A DNA stretch of 64,000 nt from Pholiota molesta. Its lineage: Eukaryota > Basidiomycota > Agaricomycetes > Agaricales > Strophariaceae. The notes beneath the pieces were generated by a model. It ran no database searches. It was not told the origin of the DNA and saw nothing but the letters and a program-made list of their open reading frames with translations. Position 1 is the first letter of the stretch, and each line of letters begins with the position of its first letter. The position numbers and the translations under genes are program-made. The stretch is taken from assembly GCA_014925825.1 (NCBI GenBank), contig JACGCK010000108.1, positions 1 to 64,000 on the forward strand, in the 5' to 3' direction. Shown here one piece after another: positions 34,977 through 48,034 of this stretch.

Positions 34977-37900
34977 ATGTCCAACCCGAAGGATGTATCC
35001 GTAGATCCAGATCCACCCTCACCTTCGACTACCAAGCCGCTGAAAGGAGAGCCAGGAGCGTTCGGATGGTTTCTACCAGCTCTGAGATCCAAGCGTACCG
35101 TCAAGACTTGGATCCGATGCTGCGTCGCGCTCGCATCGACTCTGGTACTCATGGTGGCTAACAAGCCGTCACATACGATGGGACAGGCAGCGTTCTTCTC
35201 CGTGTAAGTTGACGTTTTGATATGGTAGCAGAGCTTTGCTGACTATGCCGATGTAGAATTGTGTCCGTCTTGTTGCCTCCAAGTTTGGCTCTCTCCGTGT
35301 TTTTTATAGCTGCGGCGACACTGTTGCTCGGTATGCTTCTTGGATGGGCCTTTGGGAATGCTGCCATGGCCTCTGCTCTGTCTGTTAGAAGTGCCGCATT
35401 GCTAGCGCGGCAACAACAAAAGTTGGGATCAATGTGAGTGGTGGTGAAACATGGATCCTGATGCGCTAGGCTGACCTACATCCATCCATCTCGCGAAGGC
35501 TGAACCCAAATCTTCCCATTGCACTTCAAACACAAGAATTTGTGTTCCATGGACTATTTTTAGACCCAAGGTTTGTCGCAATACCACGCGCTAATTGTAG
35601 GAATGATTGATGTGTGTTCTGCAGATCATCAGCAGTATATGGCGCTTTCCTCTTCATTGGGACCTTCGCCATGGGCACTCTACGTGCCTATCTACCCAAC
35701 CTGACGCTTTTATCGCTATTCGGTACAATTGTTCTCGATGTGGTGAGTTTTTCTCATTTTATTTCAACTTTTCATTCATAAATTGGTCAATAGATCTGTA
35801 CTACAGGACCTCGTAAGTACTTGCCGATATGAATTTGTACCATCTCTAATATTTCGGCGTCATCTAGTTCTACCAACACCAAATTACACACTGGCCAAGT
35901 TATTTGTACTCCCAGCAACTTTCTATCTTGCGGTGGCCATTGCTTCTCTAATATTGGTATTTCCTGAGAGTTTAAGTCATGTCTGGCTGTAAGCTGCCAT
36001 AGTTTTCCTTCACTCATTGATCCCTGAGCTGAGCCTTTGCATGCAGAACCTCGCTCGGAGAACGCTTTTGGACTGTGAGTTGCTTTTAATCTATCCATGT
36101 CATTGAGCTCAACGTGTTCAGCCAATGCTAGACCTGCTTCGTTTACAATCTGAAGCCCTTCGCTTGGCCCCTTCGGATCACGCCACATGGGCTGAAGTAT
36201 CCGCTAGAGGAAGCGCGTTGCGCGAAAATTTAACGAGTGCACTCAATGATGTTACATCTCAACTCAAATTGATCAATTTGGATACCTCTATCGGGCGTCT
36301 TGGACCTTCCGACTTGAAGAGAGTCAATGTCGAGCTGAAGTCCATGATGTTCCGTGCCACGTGCGTGTCCTCCATCCTAATTGAACGGAGATATGAATTT
36401 CTCATTATACCGTACTCATCAGCGGCCTACAATCATTCACGACCTTCGTCAACGATCTTAATATCGCGGAATCCCGCGAGCTCAATTTGGTGGCAAGTCA
36501 ATCTCGTCAAGGCGATCAAACATCCCGGGCACCTAATCGTGTTCAAAAGCTCCTCGCGAACATCAAAGCGCGAGAGCTGCAGCATGGGCACGACTTGGAC
36601 TCGTTGGTTCCGGTGCTGCAGTCTTCCTCTGCGAACCTGAGGGCGTCCGCGGAATCCGCCCTGCTCTGCGTCATAAATTGGTTCCAGGAATGTAATAGTC
36701 GTCGATTCTCGACGTTATTCCGCCGCACGAGCAAGGAGGATATCGAGAAGCGGAATCAGAAGCTGGTTGATCAATTGAAGGAGCTGCAGGACGCGTTGGA
36801 GGAGTTCAGGACCGTTGAGAGGGTGAAGCTGATCAAACCGTACGAGCGGTTTTTCGACCCAGAAACGAAGCAGCTGCTGAAGACCGCAGACGTCTTTGCG
36901 TCGAGGTACCCATCACATCCCTCCATTCATTCATTCTGCACACCGGAATTGACCGGCCCATTTTCAGATCGCTTTACATATGCTTCGTCTTCATCGACAC
37001 CCTCGACGCTTTCGCCGAGCGCCTTTCCGAATTGCTCAAAATCCTCATCGACATCGACGCCCAAAGGCCGAAAACGAAGATCTGGTTCCCAGGCCGGATC
37101 GCCACCGTCAAAGACAACCTCACGGGGGATGATTTCCAGAGCTCGGGCAGCCCGCTGGGGCTGGGGACCGCACAAGACCCGGCTGCGTTTGAGGACGCGG
37201 ACAAGAGTGCGGCGTCGACTTTGGATGAGGAGGAGGAGGAGGAGGGTGGTGGGAGGAGGAGAAGGAGCCTTGTAAGCCTGCAGAGAAGGGTATGAAGGGC
37301 GGGGCAGCAGAGGGTCCTAGTAAGTCTATTTTCATTTTTTCCATGTTGTGGTGGTGCGCTGATCCTGAACCTTCCGCAAAAAGAGAGGCGCAACCCCGAT
37401 GCATTCCCGCCCAAGACGGCGTTCGGTCGCTTCGTCGTCAAGCTCGCGCCTGTTTTCCGGTTCTTCAAATCGCCGCAGGGGATTCTGGCCTTGAGAAACG
37501 GTATCGTGTCCATTGCGCTGTGGGTCCCTGCTGTATGTTCGACTAGCGCGTGGTTCTACTACGATAATAAGGGTATATGGGCGTTGATCATGGCTCAGGT
37601 ACGTGAGTTGGCTTGGATGTTGTGCGGTTTTGTTTCTTTGAATGCTGATGTACTTCTTATTGATAATCATAGACTGGGCTGGCGATGTATGCGGGTGATC
37701 AGGTACGATTATCTCTTGCGGTTTTAATCATGCGCGCTGAGGCTCCAGTATGCCAGATTGCAAGTTTATTGTCCGATGGCCGGTACATTGGTGGGTCTGC
37801 TGAGTGCGTTCATTGAGATTTTTTTTCTATCTAGAATTTGATCTTACATCATTCACTTATCTAGTTGGAATGACCGTTTGGTACATCGGAGCAGGACTGG

Positions 37901-39785
37901 GACATGGTAACCCATATGGAGTAGTTATCGCTACAGTCAGTTCTTTCCCCGATTTTTTCATTTTCGGCGAGCTGATATAGACTTAGACTATCGCTTTGGC
38001 GCCGTTCCTTTTGGCAAGAATTGCAGCACCTCCGTCGCAGCTGCCGCTCTGGATCATGATCTCTGTCACGATTGTCTTCGGTACGATCTACTTTTTCGTC
38101 ATGAACAGACGTTTACTTTGATTTCGATGGTAGTCACTGGGTATAGTTGGGTCAACGCGAACCAATTTATCCTTGCAATACAGGCGTAGGTATAGCCATT
38201 GGCTGGAAGAGAGCGTATGTTGGCAACCCTTCGTAACTGTCCAATACTGATTCAGATGATGATAGTTTACTGGTCATTATCGGCTTCACTGCTTCTGTAC
38301 GTTACATTCTCTCGAAAGATTGGAATTCTAATTCACACTCAAATTGCATAGCTCATCGTCATGCTCTTCCCAAACCCAATTTCGTCAAGAGTGCTGGTCC
38401 GCAAAACATTGGCAGCTATCATAGGAGAAGTCGGTCACATCTTTGCTGGAGAGGTTGAGGCGTTCCTGTTGGAAGAAGCGCGTACGCGGGGGACAGGCGA
38501 TGAGAAAGAACAATCGAGTTCAGGAACGCAAAAGGCGTCCACAAAGAAAAGAGAGTAAGGAAAATCGGGAGGAGGGTCGTTGCTGTTGCGGTAAGTTTTT
38601 TCGGGCGTTGGATGATGTGCAATGATCGTCGTTCTAATAGGACATGTTTAGACAAGGCTGCGGTTTATATACCCCTCATTGACAACGGCGAAATTTGAGC
38701 CCCAACTTGCGTATGTCGTTTCTTTCACTTTTTAATCTGTTCTCAATACCACCAACAGAGGTACATGGCCTCATGGCTCGTATTCAGAGCTATTTAGACT
38801 GCAGTAAGTGCTCCTTGTGAATCCAACGTTGGTTCAGTATTAATGAATATTTGTTGAAGAATACGAATGATGGGTGCCCTTGCCTTGCTGATCACGTCGT
38901 TCTCGAAGCTGGACACTAAATGGTGCGGCGCGTTGGTGCATCGGGTAAGAAATCTCGATTCAACTTGGACCATACACGACTTAAGGGATTCCTCTAGACC
39001 CCTTACCTGAACCCTAATTTCGTAAGCTTCATTTTCGCAGTATATGTCCATCCCTGCTTAACATGACCTCATACAACAGCTTTCCGACATGTTTATGACA
39101 ATAACCATTCTCTCAAACACACTTATGGATGGTCACCCTTTGCCTGCATATCTGCCTAAGCTACGCGATCGCCTTGTATACCACGAATATCACGCACGAG
39201 GACGATCAGTAAATCCTGTCCTTTTAACTCATTGGATCTTAGGCCGAGCATTTACCGACCCGGTGATAAGGGGTCACAAACGGAGTCGAGCCTGGAGGAG
39301 AGGGAGGAGGAAATTCATCTGGCTGCAGGCCCTACTAATGTTGATGGCTCAACTATTGGAATCGAACGCGATCAACTGACGTTGGACATATTGCTTGTAA
39401 GCGTCCTCTTCTATTTCTGCTCAGTGTGGTTGCTGTCGATTGCGGAATTCTGATTTATGTACTTGAATTTATTTAGAACGAGCAAATGCCTGTCTATTCC
39501 ACTGGTATGTCATCATTTCAAGTTGTTCAGAGAGATGAACTTATGTTCATATTGATTGTAGCCGTAGTCGCATTCTCAAGCCTTGTCTCTGTACGTCCCT
39601 TGCAACTTTGACTCTGTTTCGAATATTGAATCTCGCGCCTTGTGCAGCGCATTGACGAAATGGCTGACATCGTTCGCATTCTTTGTGGCGAGGCAACTTT
39701 TCAGGGCTATGAATCGTTGCAGCAGGACTATCTTGATCGCGAGGAACGGAAAATTGGAGGTGTTGCTATGCAGCTCGCTAACTAG
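34977..39785 (+). CDS. Putative ER/plasma-membrane transporter, ArAE-2/DUF2421 family
   Basis: A large multi-exon membrane protein, roughly 1,000 residues, resembling fungal proteins with a 6TM N-terminal half, a FUSC-like second membrane half and a DUF2421 tail (brefeldin A-sensitivity-related proteins). Seen: an N-terminal tail then TM segments VSVLLPPSLALSVFFIAAAT, YGAFLFIGTFAMGTLRAYLP, KLFVLPATFYLAVAIASLIL; a cytosolic MLDLLRLQSEALRLAPSDHA region with an acidic linker (about 37150-37260); then RNGIVSIALWVPAVCSTSAW, NKGIWALIMAQTGLAMYAGD, LLVIIGFTAS and FPNPISSRVLVRKTLAAIIG. The tail has AKFEPQLA, RMMGALALLITSFSKLDTKW, PLPAYLPKLRDRLVYHE and a closing YLDREERKIGGVAMQLAN to the stop at 39785. 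The family is proposed to export organic acids or aromatic compounds. The substrate is unknown. Roughly 20 short introns; the junction near 39210-39245 is not phase-consistent in my reading. Confidence 0.8.
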
Positions 39786-42640
39786 GTACAGCCAAATTGC
39801 GGCCATGTATTTCACTCCAAGAAGGATAAGATAGTTTCGTGCTGGCTGTTCAGTTGTACTATAGAGGATGCTGACTTGAATTCTGATTCAGTGCGAGGCG
39901 CTTCATTTTTTCTCAATTTGAACAAGAGGTTGTCCCAACAGTTGGAACCTTTTTTGTCATAGCTGAATTTATAAACTGCTTTCTGATGGAAATGTTGCCA
40001 TCAACCACTAGGCTGCTCACAGGAAAGAAGACGGTAAACGTGTTCTTTCAAAAAGGGCAACCTGCGGGGACAATAAAATCATCTGCTTCGCAGTGTGGGC
40101 GCCTGTTGGACTGGAAGGATCTAGGCACTTTCTCACAAGCTGAATGTGAGTAAGATTTCTTCGGTCTTTATTCTTAACCATCAGCTGCCCAAGAGTGAGG
40201 GAGAGGAACTCATCCTGCTTGAATTTACTATTTCGAACCTGCTTTGAACTTTGCGTTTGAATCACACAGCTTGCAGGGCTGTTGGGGAACGCGTGACAAG
40301 GGTGCTGACACTCTAACTTCATTTGACGTATCACCTTTCCACATTTCGTCAAGTGCAAAAATCAGCAGTTCCGAACTACGTATGCTCCGAGTTGCTCTGT
40401 ATCGAAGGGCATTTTTTGGCTCTTAAAGACGGACGGACCTACACTCCAACAGAATGCAGCACGTCGCCTGCTCCATGCCTGCTCTCTAGACTCTCTCTGA
40501 CAGACTCCCGTCATCTATCTACGACCCTCTTGCCTGAGCCGCAGGCTTGCTCTTGCTTTAGACAGGTTTTCTCACTTGCAACGGTGCTTATGTCTGGCCC
40601 CACTTCCTTCTGCGTTGGACACGTTTGCTACCGTGACATTCGGTCGTTCCGAACTGAACTCCTACCCATTGCAGACTTAGGCATTTATCCAGTCTGTGGT
40701 CTGTTCTATCGTTATCGGGCTCGGTCACCTTGAAAGTCTGGACCATCCTGTCTACCGCTAAAATGATCCCTGCCCGACCGTTCCAACGCTTCTCTGCGTT
40801 AACGGATTTCTCTGGAGTCGATATTGACACCATATCTCCAAAAAGTGGGAGTGACTCTTCGCTTATGCTATCGTGGACAATTCGAGGCGACACACCCCTC
40901 TTCGTGTTTCAAAATACCAGCGTCGTGTTCTCGCCCGCTTGCTGATATGGGAACTTGAAAGCAGGTTAATCCAATAATCCTAAACCCAAAATGTTTGAAG
41001 CTAAATTCTCTCATGATTTGGTGCCGAGCCTTCAGCTTTCTTACAACAAGGCGCTATAAAACTTCTAACTGTAGATTTCGTTACATTATTTGCACAAGGA
41101 CTTAAAAGGTAACAGAATATCGGCATCAATAAAGGTCTCCCTGGCCTGGGGAAACCATGTATCATTGGATGTGAAGATTTCCTTCGGAACAGTCCGCTCC
41201 AGTTTTTTCCGCAATCATTGCGGCTCCGATTTCAGCTTCACTTGCCTTCTCCCATCCAGGACATTGATCTCCTCCTCGTGGCCTCTGTCGTGTCCACCTA
41301 GATACAAGCCGACGACAGACTGTCGACAAAGGCTTTCGGCCGTTCTATTTCGGTCGAGGACACTCCTTCTGAATCTCCTCCACTTATCAGTATTACTCTG
41401 TCAGCAATTAACTGGAAATGTCGAAGTGACACAGGCTCGTGGGACAGGTATTGCTTCTGCTCATACATATATTCCTTCCTTGCATCGAGTCCGTGTACGT
41501 GTACAGGGTATACTGCGTCAACACTTTTGCTACCGTTTGTCTTACAGGCACCGTATGCGTCGAGTGCACATGTCGTGCGTGTTCTCTCGCTTGGGCTCAA
41601 CATGCAAGAATGCACAGTACGCCGCACCCTCAAAAAAAATTTGGGGTGAGGTCTCTCACCATTGTTCCCGGTGCCGTTGATCGTTCTTGGATTTCCGACG
41701 ATACCCCATCAATTTTTGTCTTCGTGGACTTGTGTGCTTAAATGTCTACTTCAGGCGAGCTTAACATCTTCTTTAACATGCCTTCTTAGCTATTCTAAGC
41801 AATTGAACTACCGATTTAAATTGGAGTTTAAAGCTACCTGCGCTTGTAAGCCCGTTGCTTCTTTTCCCCCCTGCATGTCATTCTCCTATTGACATTAATT
41901 CGAACGACAATCTATGATATCTATGTCATTAAATCCTAATGTTTGAACAAAATTTGACGTCTAGCCATGCTCCCCAGCTTCTGAAGAATCAAGAACTTGG
42001 ATGTCGATTCCTGCATCTGGGACCTGCGGAGCAATATTCTTGGCGTTTACCTTCCCACTATGTCAATCGTGGCTATCCTGAAACATTTCCTGTCTCCGTT
42101 CTCATACAATCGCAAAGATTCCGCGGGTTGACAATGGCATGGCGTAAGACCCTGGGACCACACGTCATGTTCCCTTTCCGCGAAAGATGTTTGCTCGATC
42201 AGACTTGCGAATGACTATTTCGCGGAGTTTGCAATCGAGAAGATGCATCTTGACCTTCATTATTTTTTACGTGCAACTGTACTAGGAATTACTGCATGCA
42301 GGCTAAAAGATTCTTTCGTCTATCCTTTTTACCCATGCAATGGAGATTGCGCGCAAAGCTAGCGATCAGAAATGACTTGACTTCGCATATGTTTGCCGCG
42401 GGTACATACATGGTCTTTGGAATGCCCCGTTCTGCCAGTTCTCTGAAGAATCAATCAGAAGTGAGGTGGAGTCTCGAAGGACAATGGTGCACAGTACAAG
42501 TGCCGTGCGTAGCGTAATCGTCCAGGCCAATCGATATCGATAACGAGGGGGGAGAATGGGGCAGATTGGGACGGAGGCCAAAGGAGGGTGTTGACCAGAT
42601 CCAAGCCGGCCAGTCCCCGATCTGTCCGATCAAGATCCGC
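39786..42640. other. No recognisable gene
   Basis: 2.85 kb with only short open stretches. An 85-codon frame without a proper start runs from about 39897 to a good GTGAGTAAG donor near 40146. Another at 40588-40893 (minus) has no family match. I could not assemble a gene, a transposon or an RNA from these. They could be decayed coding remnants. Confidence 0.4.
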
Positions 42641-42648
42641 ACCCCGCC

Positions 42649-42654
42649 TATAAA
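42649..42654 (+). promoter_or_regulatory. TATA box of the FKBP12 gene
   Basis: TATAAA lies 57 bp upstream of the FKBP12 ATG in a gccTATAAAgga context, a normal distance for a fungal core promoter. Confidence 0.65.
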
Positions 42655-42705
42655 GGAGCCCACCTTGAGCGTCTCTCATCTTGTCTTTAATAGCTATATT
42701 TCGTC

Positions 42706-43284
42706 ATGGTTAGTACTACTCACCGCTCTCCTTCAGCATGCTCATATTGTTCTAAGGGTGTCACCGTTGAAACTATTGTTCCAGGAGATGGCACTACGTT
42801 CCCGAAGAAAGGAGGTATGTCTTGTGCGCGCCTATTTTGTCTTCACTATATCTCACCGTGCCGGCACAGACAAAGTTACCATTCATTACGTTGGAACACT
42901 CATGGATGGCAGAAAATTTGACTCCAGCCGTGACCGGTGCGTTTGCACGACATGTATTGTCATTTGTCGATTCATGTTTCTCCACAGCGGTATTCCTTTC
43001 CAGACGGAAATTGGCACTGGAAAAGTGATAAAAGGCTGGGACGAAGGTTAATTCGTTTACTTTTTATGCTGTCCACGTGGCTGATCTCTTGCCTGGCTCT
43101 TGCTATTAGGTGTATTGCAACTGTCTCTTGGTCAAAAAGCATTACTCACAGCGACGCCCGATTTTGTACGTGTTTTACGCGTCTTTTGGCATTTAACTAA
43201 AGCATGTCTGTTTAGGCATATGGATCTCGTGGTTTTCCTCCCACCATTCCCCCAAATCGACGCTCAAGTTCGAGGTCGAGCTAA
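42706..43284 (+). CDS. FPR1: FKBP12-type peptidyl-prolyl isomerase, C-terminus frameshifted
   Basis: A cytosolic prolyl isomerase and the receptor for FK506/rapamycin in fungi. Six exons: 42706-42708 (only ATG), 42757-42814, 42870-42936, 42988-43046, 43110-43165 and 43216 onward. Motifs: [40 protein letters not shown] (active-site Tyr, Phe, Asp), [20 protein letters not shown] (Val-Ile and the floor Trp), [20 protein letters not shown]. After PPN the frame slips by one base and reads out to a stop at 43284. One extra T at about 43259 would restore the usual C-terminal strand, a stop at 43298 and exactly 108 residues. As written, the protein lacks the strand carrying the conserved pocket Phe. 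A TATA box lies upstream. Confidence 0.9.
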
Positions 43285-43298
43285 TGAAGATCAACTGA

Positions 43299-46200
43299 TC
43301 CATTTAGCATTTCTTTTCTGGTTGGGCTCGGGTGTTTTACTTGGTTGTGTTCTCCGTGCATTTTGTGTTTATATTCAACCTCCGCATTGTATGATATTTC
43401 GCTCGCATTTTCATATTTCCCCGCACGGGATTTGCTAGATTTAGCCTGTGGGCGGTTAGTAAGTACCTTAGTTGATGGCCGACGATCATCAGATTGAGAT
43501 TAGATAGTGAGAGATCGATTTGAAATGCTCCATCAATGGGCGCATAGCAGCTTGTTTTGTACCCTCGTTTTCTCGTTTTCTGATGTTCGACATGGATCTG
43601 CACGACCTTCGCAAACTTTTCCTGAAAAGAATAGAGTAAGTGCGCAAGTGGTGACCGTTTCGCCTAGGATCTTCAAATGAATCGCTTGGGATCCTTCGGT
43701 GTATCCAAAAAGAATTGAAGGCGCGTCTCGTGGTACAAAGCACATTGCCTCCACATTCATTTCATTGCTCGTTTTCGCACATCCGCCAGGGGCTCCGAAG
43801 GCCAGAGGACTTATCAGCCAATGCTTAGGGTACTCCGCTGTCTCGTGCTTGACTCGTCCATCTCTCCATAATATTTTTCCACTGTACATTGCAGTAAATC
43901 TTCTACACGGAACATTCGATGTCTTAGTGACATGAATTCTAAGTCTTCTATGTATGTATGAATACACATTCTTCTGAACCACGCAGTACAGCTTCCGCGA
44001 CTACTCATCTTTCGCTCTCGGATCGATCCTTAAAGGCCTGGACACTGACGAATGTACAGTGTCGAAATAGAAGATGCAATGGCTTCAGCCTGTCGTCGGT
44101 TTACGAGACCTCAGTCCATGGGTACCTGCATTTTAGGCCCAGTACACAGACCTCAGCGCTCAGCTGTCAACTGTTTGTAATAATAGTATGAAGCAAACGA
44201 CAGACAGTGCTTCAAAACTCCGTTTACATTGTAAATATTTACAGCTCCGGGAGAATCCTATTAGGTAGGGCTATCTCGTGTTCTGCGGTATAGCCAATAT
44301 TGACATTAAATGCAACGACGCATTATTACGAGGCACTGGTAGAATGCAGCCTTAATTTGTCTGTTATTATCTCACCCGAGTGTTATCAGCGGCGAATTTT
44401 CCTAACTCTCGCACGAAGTCTATAGGCTATTGCTCGCGTAACCTCTGTGTACTTCATGACACTGTTTACGATAAGGACACAGGTATCGATGGTGCTATCC
44501 GGCTCTATTTGTCGTGCTCTCCTTTCCCACCTTCAGCCTTCCGTTGGGAATTGCTCGTGAATCGCGTCTCGCAGCATCTCTACTGTCCTATAAATAAATA
44601 GAAATATATATTGAATCTAGCCCCCTTGCTCTCCGAGGATGACCAGGATACAGGAACTCGGTCAGGAAGTCGGAGAGAAGAACAAGTCTGATCCTCCCGA
44701 GGACTTGAGTTATACGACAGTGTCTTATCTCATGTCCCTTCAGGCCATCCATAAGGCAGATATCAGTCTAAGTGTGGCATGCAACGTACAATGCAAAGAT
44801 ACTGTTCTTACATAGCTAAGCCGTCTTCGTTATGAGGCCGGAGATAATAGGCAGTAAAAGTTCCGACAAACATAATGATATTGGCAGAACAATAGTGATT
44901 ACTTACTTAGGTATCCTCTATAATAGACACTGAATTGGATGTGACCTGCTGAAGAGCAAAGATGTTGTCGGAACACACTGTCAGAAATACCATCGCCTAA
45001 TATTGAGGAAATATTGGACCGAAAAATTGCCTGTGGACTATGGCGGCATAGATGAGATTCAAAATTGCAGAAGGTCGTCTTTAGATATAATACATGTTCA
45101 CATTCCTAGATATTCGAATATAAACCTCGTGACATGAAGACAGTAATATAGGCGCCCATTGCGAATCTAGAGCCATAACAAACCAGTGACTTTTGTAACA
45201 TCTCAATGCACTCCAGTTTATTTGGTAGGATCTTCCAGGTTCAGCATATCCTATATCGCGCAGTACCCTCGGCCATTCCCTACGTTATTCTCACAACAGG
45301 CTCCGCGAGTATGGCAGTGCCCTTGTACTTTACTATTTTGTCGTCGCCTATAAACAACTCTGGCCTTTAAGACCACGTAGCCCTATGTCATAATTTCAAC
45401 GCGGACACCTGAGAAGCGAATATGTAGTCCCCGCGTTCCTAAAGAAAAACTCCTGGTCCATGACTATCGGCTCCAGGCCCGAAGCAATCCATGCAGCACA
45501 CAGCCTGACCTCTACAAATTTTGCTTATTAGGTGCACGAGGCTTATATGAAGTCCTGAATTAACGTCGAATCTGCAACAAATATATCTTTGGCTCCTACG
45601 CAGTGCGATGCATAGGTTGATATGCCCAAAATAACGGAAACTATCACATTTGGAAGTCGACGTACTGGTCGTTTCACCTGTTTGTCCAATAGAGGCTCTG
45701 TTTGATCCGCATCGTTTCGTTCGAAACAGGGCCTTGATACATGTCCAGAACTTGAAAGAGAATCCTCGCATAAATAAGGTAGATGTCTTATCTTATATGG
45801 ATTCGCCACTGTCGATCACTGGCCCTCGGCATCAACAATTTAGAATATTTGGGGTATCTGGGAACAGTGAGAACAGCACCACCTTCCAGAAGTTATCCGA
45901 GTTTAAGTAATGTGAGAACCAAAGATGGAATGGCTCGCAGACCTAGACTGTCGATCAAAAATGTACGGAACAATCTTCTTCATCTTGACATTGTGTGCTT
46001 AGCAGTTTGCATCGGGTTGCCGAATTTACATGTCATTCTTTTCAAACACCTGAGCAGCTGTAAAATTAATAGAGGCCCCACGGCGTCCATACTTATACAT
46101 TAGTAGATTTAAATCTGAGCTTCATCTAGCTCAATCCAATTTTGTCCGAGCTCGTGGTCTGCCAAATTTGACCTTATCTCTGAACCTCTTTTCAATTCAG

Positions 46201-47854
46201 TACGAATTATTATTAGGGATGTAATCGAATTTGCCTGTACCATATTATTGACAGCCTATGTGTTTTATCCGAGCTTAATTACGAGATATTTGGTGACTGG
46301 AGCTAGGAAGAACTTCAGAGTCGCCCAAAATGGAAAAGCGCCTGCCTATTCGGGATAGCGTTCTCGCTTCACGCTCTCGATCACGAGAACCAAAACACAT
46401 TCGAATGATCTGTACAGGAAGGCGAGGTTATACTTATCACTCATTTATGATATATCTACAGCCCCATCTCCTGCAAGAGGAATAGAATGTTACTTACTCT
46501 TATGCTAATTGGACCCTCACTGTTACCTTGCACCTGAGCTTCCTGAATATGTTCCATTCCATCGTATAATCACTATACTCGATGCGACAAATCCTGAGCA
46601 CATGTCAGTTTAAACAGAGCATATGTGCTGACGTCCATCCTAGGCCAGCGTAATATCTCTCGCCATTTGATTACGCCTCCTGAGTACTGAGTCCTCAGAC
46701 AATCATGAACTACCTAGGACCGATATGGGATATTCCATTGATGGGCGACGGCTAACTTCGCCTCTGAAATGGAGATGTAAAACCGCTCGGCGCTGGACAA
46801 CTGACATTGTCACGACGATTTTACCAAGGAAAGATATGCGTTCTGTCGGATTGCTCGGCGTGAGGCAGTGTCCGATGACTGCGGTAAACCAGGGTAAATC
46901 TTCTCTTTCGTCGTTACGAGTTACACTTATGGTATCATCATGATCGCCCCGCCTGTTGCAATATATTGAAACGACAGAAGTAGCTTAGTCGAGAGTAAAT
47001 CTGAAACGCCATGTAACATTCTGATGTCTTGCAACTGCTGAGAGCGCGACCACGGTACGTACGTTCCGTCTACTTTGCCGCTGACAACGGGGGGGTTCTT
47101 TCCTAGTCCTTCAGCGGATGGGAGCAAGCGTGGAGCGCACTGCGCAGCACCCACCATCACCATGATGCATCCTGAAAATTAAAAAAGGTGCTAATCATAG
47201 AATCTATCTTCTGAAGATCAAACGGTGGCACATCTGTGGGATCATACAGGATCATACTGGGATATGATAGGATTTGATCATGATGTCTCAGGCGGAGGAT
47301 GATGGTTCCCGCTGTTACGGGGCTCATGGCACCTGCATGGCACCTGCATGGCACTATGAGCCAAGGCCCAAGGCCACCTCCTGAGAGTCGAGACTCGAGA
47401 CCCACTGCTCCGCCGTTGCCCGTCGTCAGAAGGTATCCATGGTTAGGTAACATGTAACGTATACAGGAGGTCATAGGAGTCAAGCCGTCTTTGCGAGGAC
47501 GTCAGTGGAGCCATGGTGCCGCAGTGGGCGGGGCACTGCCTGGTCTATTCTCAACTTTGAAGCTATTCAAAGCTTCAAGTCAAGCATCTGCACCCCAGAA
47601 AAGGACCAAGCTGAACAGTTCTCCGTTCGAGATGGCGATGAGGGGCGTTTGAGGACGTTTGCCGTCTGCGGCTGTCCAGGTGCGCACCTTTTGCCGTTTG
47701 TTGCCGCGAGTGAACGCGACTCTACGCGACCTCTGAAACGCCGCCAAGAGTGGACTCATTTGCACGTATCAGAGCGTATCATTTGATTCAATTTGATTGT
47801 CAAATCGAAGATGATACTATTTTCCTGCCGAATCAGTGCCGCAGGACCAGAAGT
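43299..47854. other. 4.5-kb gene-poor stretch
   Basis: The longest frame is 149 codons (43533-43982, minus) with no family signal; the others are under about 110. No reverse transcriptase, transposase, tRNA or long terminal repeat could be recognised by eye. A tandem repeat of catggcacctg occurs at 47324-47354, and near-repeats of ggatcata at about 47238-47280. This may be relic transposon sequence, but nothing proves it. Confidence 0.4.
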
Positions 47855-47860
47855 GTATAA
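47855..47860 (+). promoter_or_regulatory. TATA box of the His/Gly-rich gene
   Basis: TATAAA in gtgTATAAAgag, about 175 bp before the ATG at 48035. The intervening leader contains a likely 5' UTR intron from about 47925 (gtgggt) to about 47985 (ttgcag), so the distance on the mRNA would be shorter. Confidence 0.55.
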
Positions 47861-48034
47861 AGAGTGGAGGTTTCGTGGTAGTCGTTTCTCTAACTGCCCG
47901 GTGCATTCAATAACTCAAACTTAGGTGGGTTTCCTATTCTCCATTTTCTGCACGATTGGCATTGCTAATGGCTTCGATGTTGCAGGCTGGTCCTATTTCG
48001 TTGTCAAATCTAACCAACTTTCATATCATTCAAT

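Noticed and set aside
40588..40893. Minus frame of 101 codons as a candidate gene
   Set aside because: No family signal, no flanking splice sites that extend it, and the opposite strand is equally open in short pieces.
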